A DNA stretch of 64,000 bases from Luzula sylvatica (Eukaryota > Streptophyta > Magnoliopsida > Poales > Juncaceae). The stretch covers positions 39,360,543-39,424,542 of the forward strand of contig OX326961.1 in assembly GCA_946800325.1 (NCBI GenBank). Reading direction: 5' to 3'. This document shows, one piece after another, positions 61,472 to 64,000 of this stretch (positions are counted from its first letter, which is position 1; each line of letters starts with the position of its first letter). Below the pieces are notes generated by a model. The model worked only from the letters and a program-made list of their open reading frames with translations, made no database searches and was not told the origin of the DNA. The position numbers and the translations under genes are program-made.

Positions 61472-62096
61472 CGTTATCGAACTTCGATGTTTTATGTTTA
61501 CTAGTCACTCGATAAATCTTAAGATAAGTATGCTCATACTCTTAAACCATGAATCCTGAGCTAAGCTACACGATGTAAGTAGAGTCGGTTTGTGAATAAA
61601 AATTCGGTAAATCAACAATGACAATGTTTTATGTTTGGTGGTATGAGTCGTTTCGCTAACCATCGTTCCATATCAAATTCTACCGAATCAACCTCCAAAC
61701 ACTCTCAAATTAGCATAAAATTCTTCTAAATATTCAAGGATAATAAGTTTTTTCAATACCCTTTAAGATCCATTCAGAAAAGAAATCATTGTGGAGGAGT
61801 AGTCATCAAAATAACGTAGAGAGCATGGAATTAGTACAAGTATGAAAAGATCACCAGAAAATTTGGCTCTACAAGTCAAAGCCGTCACTATGTAATGAAA
61901 CCTAGAGAAGGATTGAAGATAGAAAAAATCAAATATTGTCGGAAATTGAAAATTGAGTTTAATTTCAGGCAGGTTTATCTTGATTTAGATTGATGTTACT
62001 TTGGGAAAAAAATGGTAGAATGAAAATTGATCGTTTAATTCATGTAAACCAGTTTTATTTTTGCATATATTGATAAGAAATTAGACATTCACCAAT

Positions 62097-62190
62097 GGTT
62101 CATTGATCTAGTGGTAAATTGTTTAGCACAAGATATCAAATATCAAGGATTCAAACTCCATTGGTATCACAAATAAAAAATGAAACCAAT
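62097..62190 (+). repeat. SINE-like tRNA-derived fragment
   Basis: CATTGATCTAGTGGTAAATTG then AAGGATTCAAACTCCATTGGTATCAC, resembling A and B boxes of the other tRNA-like units in the window. The surrounding 61472-62636 has no gene. Confidence 0.4.
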
Positions 62191-62636
62191 AATATTCATG
62201 TTTCATGGATTATATTTCACTTCAAAAAAAAAAAAAAATTAGACATTTCGAAAGGCAGCAGTTTCTTCATGTGTACCCCTCCAAATTCTGAAAATATCAT
62301 GTATAACCCTATAAAATAGGAAATAGCATGGGTACCAAAAAATAAGAGAAGAATAAGAGAAAAGGTGTATTGATGATATTTCTCATATTTTATAGGAATA
62401 TTATTCATCAAAAATAGTTTCTTTGACTGATATACATGAAATTTAAGGGCCTTTTAAAGGTACATGCGAAATTTGGACTTCTAAATCAATAATTAATTTT
62501 ACTCGTAATTTTGGAACTTGTTTGTCTGCCCTGAACAAATTTAAACAAAACCAAGCTCAATAAATCGGCGCTTCTTTTGGAAAGGGATGTCCCAACAAAA
62601 GGATGTCTCAACGCTCTCTAAACTGGATAGGACCTT

Positions 62637-62681
62637 TGTTGGTTCAAATTTTCTAGGGTTTGATTATCTCAAAATAATGTC
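62637..62681 (+). mobile_element. LTR fragment (LTR A/B/C lineage) broken by a gypsy insertion
   Basis: TGTTGGTTCAAATTTTCTAG through CTCAAAATAATGTC matches the first 45 bp of LTR B almost exactly. The match stops where the gypsy LTR begins at 62682. The remainder should lie beyond the right edge of the window. Confidence 0.8.
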
Positions 62682-63046
62682 TGACGCCGTTCGCAAGAAA
62701 CGAACACGTATTGTGCTGAACCAGAAACGATAAAATAAATTATTCTCTGACTTCCCTGAGTCTCAAGAGGATAAAGAGAAGAAATAATTCCACTCAAAAC
62801 AAATAACTTTCATACATATATATATTCTGGTTTTTACATCAAATGAAAGCCCTTTATATAGGCTACTAGAACACACAAAAACAAGAACACTAATAATAAT
62901 AAATTAAATCTACTTCACTCCCAAGAGTCATCATGCATGATAATAACTCCTACAATTCCCTAAACATCACCAGAATATTAGCACTATAACAAACTCCAAT
63001 TTGGCACAACTAAATTCAAATAGATGACATGGCATTGTCGGTGTCA
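62682..63046 (-). mobile_element. 3' LTR of a Ty3/gypsy element
   Basis: Bounded by TGACGCC (left) and GGTGTCA (right), 365 bp, giving TG...CA ends. On the minus strand it follows a polypurine tract AAGGGGGGAA (63047-63056) directly after the integrase frame. Only one LTR is in the window, so length and ends are inferred from these signals and from the break in the flanking LTR fragment. Confidence 0.65.
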
Positions 63047-63996
63047 TTCCCCCCTTGTTGAAAAGAACTCGTCCTCGAGTTTTGCTCATTTTCTCCATGA
63101 TAACGAGAAGGATGCTTCACGTAGAATGTTGGTGACACTCCATAGTCTTCAGGCAACTCTAACTTGTACGCGTTGTCTCCAATTCGATTTACAATTTTGA
63201 ATGGCCCGTCGCCTCGCTGCTTGAGTTTAGCATGCCGTCCAGGGGGAAATCGATCCTTGCTCAAATGCACCCAAACCATATCTCCTTCTTCAAAAATCAT
63301 AGCATTTCGATGTTTGTTGGCTTGCTTCTTGTATCGCTCATTTTGCTTCACAATGTGCTTCTGAACTTTATCATGTAATTCCTTGATTTTCTTTGCACGC
63401 TCATATGCATCTCCACTATACTGCTGATTTATTGGCAACGGTATCAAGTCAAGAGGACCGGCTGGATTTTGTCCATGCACAATCATGTGGCTGCAAGATC
63501 GGTTGTAGGCAAATTCAGCTTGTGGAAGAGTTTGATCCCATTGTGGAATGTTGTCTCCCACTAAGCTTCTCAACAGATTTCCCAAACTACGATTTACGGT
63601 CTCGGTTTGCCCATCGGTTTGAGGATGATAAGATGAGCTGAATTGCAGTTTAGTCCCTAACTTCCTCCAAAGTGTACGCCAAAAATGCCCAACAAATTTC
63701 GGTTCACGATCAGAGGTAATGCTCTTTGGAATGCCATGCAACTTCACAACTTCTTTGAAATAGAGATCAGCGACATTAGTTGCATCCATAGTTTTTGAAC
63801 AAGGGATAAAATGGGCCATTTTCGAAAACCGGTCCACCACCACCATGATGGAATCTTTGATGCGTTGTGTTCGGGGCAATCCCATGACAAAATCCAAGCT
63901 CACGTCTTCCCACGGTGCATTTGGCACAGGCAACGGAATATAGAGTCCCGAATTTTGAGAAGTTGATTTTGCGATATGACATGTCCTACAACGCAA
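63016..63996 (-). CDS. Ty3/gypsy retrotransposon polyprotein, integrase part (partial)
   Basis: The frame is open to within a few bases of the right edge; the protein continues beyond the window. It begins in the zinc-binding region (CRTCHIAKS), followed by the catalytic core: Asp in WEDVSLDFVMGLPRT, Asp in SITSDREPKF, Glu in HPQTDGQTETVNRSLGNLLR (DD35E). The C-terminal part has FEEGDMVWVHLSKDRFP and GPFKIVNRIGDNAYKLELP, typical of plant gypsy integrases. There is no recognisable chromodomain before the stop. The stop lies about 30 bp inside the LTR. The frame is intact over 326 codons, so the insertion is fairly young. Integrase joins the cDNA to host DNA in the nucleus. Confidence 0.92.
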   Translation of the reverse strand: MRCRTCHIAKSTSQNSGLYIPLPVPNAPWEDVSLDFVMGLPRTQRIKDSIMVVVDRFSKMAHFIPCSKTMDATNVADLYFKEVVKLHGIPKSITSDREPKFVGHFWRTLWRKLGTKLQFSSSYHPQTDGQTETVNRSLGNLLRSLVGDNIPQWDQTLPQAEFAYNRSCSHMIVHGQNPAGPLDLIPLPINQQYSGDAYERAKKIKELHDKVQKHIVKQNERYKKQANKHRNAMIFEEGDMVWVHLSKDRFPPGRHAKLKQRGDGPFKIVNRIGDNAYKLELPEDYGVSPTFYVKHPSRYHGENEQNSRTSSFQQGGNDTDNAMSSI

Positions 63997-64000
63997 AATA

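Overview
This is an AT-rich stretch of a flowering-plant nuclear genome, most likely a eudicot. The evidence is spliced genes with GT-AG introns, chloroplast-targeted proteins of plant type, and dense plant transposable elements (Helitron ends, hAT/PIF/Mutator-like MITEs, copia and gypsy LTR elements). No species can be named from the sequence.

Four host genes can be read exon by exon. A queuine tRNA-ribosyltransferase gene (QTRT1/TGT type, + strand, 15 exons, 6380-8712) converges on a bifunctional riboflavin-synthesis gene (RIBA type, - strand, 6 exons, 9115-11028). A plastid 2-oxoglutarate/malate translocator gene (DiT1/OMT type, + strand, 5 exons) lies at 26368-28721. A class I HD-ZIP transcription factor gene (+ strand, 3 exons) lies at 55212-56436, with an upstream ORF in its leader. 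Between the second and third genes, at about 21.0-21.6 kb, a chimeric relic joins a piece of DiT exon 1 to the last RIBA exon and its 3' flank. A PIF/Harbinger-like element with a TTA target duplication is inserted in the relic.

The rest is repeats. 0-6 kb: tRNA-like tandem array, Helitron end, hAT MITE, Mutator-like MITE, tandem duplications. 11-21 kb: tandem duplications and a degenerate minisatellite leading to a Helitron end, then two long-TIR elements. 23.1-25.4 kb: a copia-type LTR, tRNA-Met primer site and intact gag with no pol. 30.7-32.7 kb: a near-perfect 2.03 kb palindrome. 40.1-41.7 and 52.5-54.1 kb: two solo LTRs related to the 23 kb LTR. 43-44 kb: Helitron ends and minisatellite. 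48.5-50.6 kb: small MITEs. 60-61.5 kb: a hAT MITE nested in a larger TIR element. 62.6-64 kb: a gypsy element nested in a fragment of the same LTR family.

The most unusual signals are two palindrome systems. The three long LTRs carry arrays of about 16-bp palindromes arranged in pairs 20-22 bp apart just upstream of their TATA boxes. The core sequence differs between LTR lineages but the spacing is kept. The 2-kb palindrome also carries four short perfect or near-perfect CTCGAC...GTCGAG palindromes per arm. Coordinates were derived by eye from splice signals and repeat comparison.
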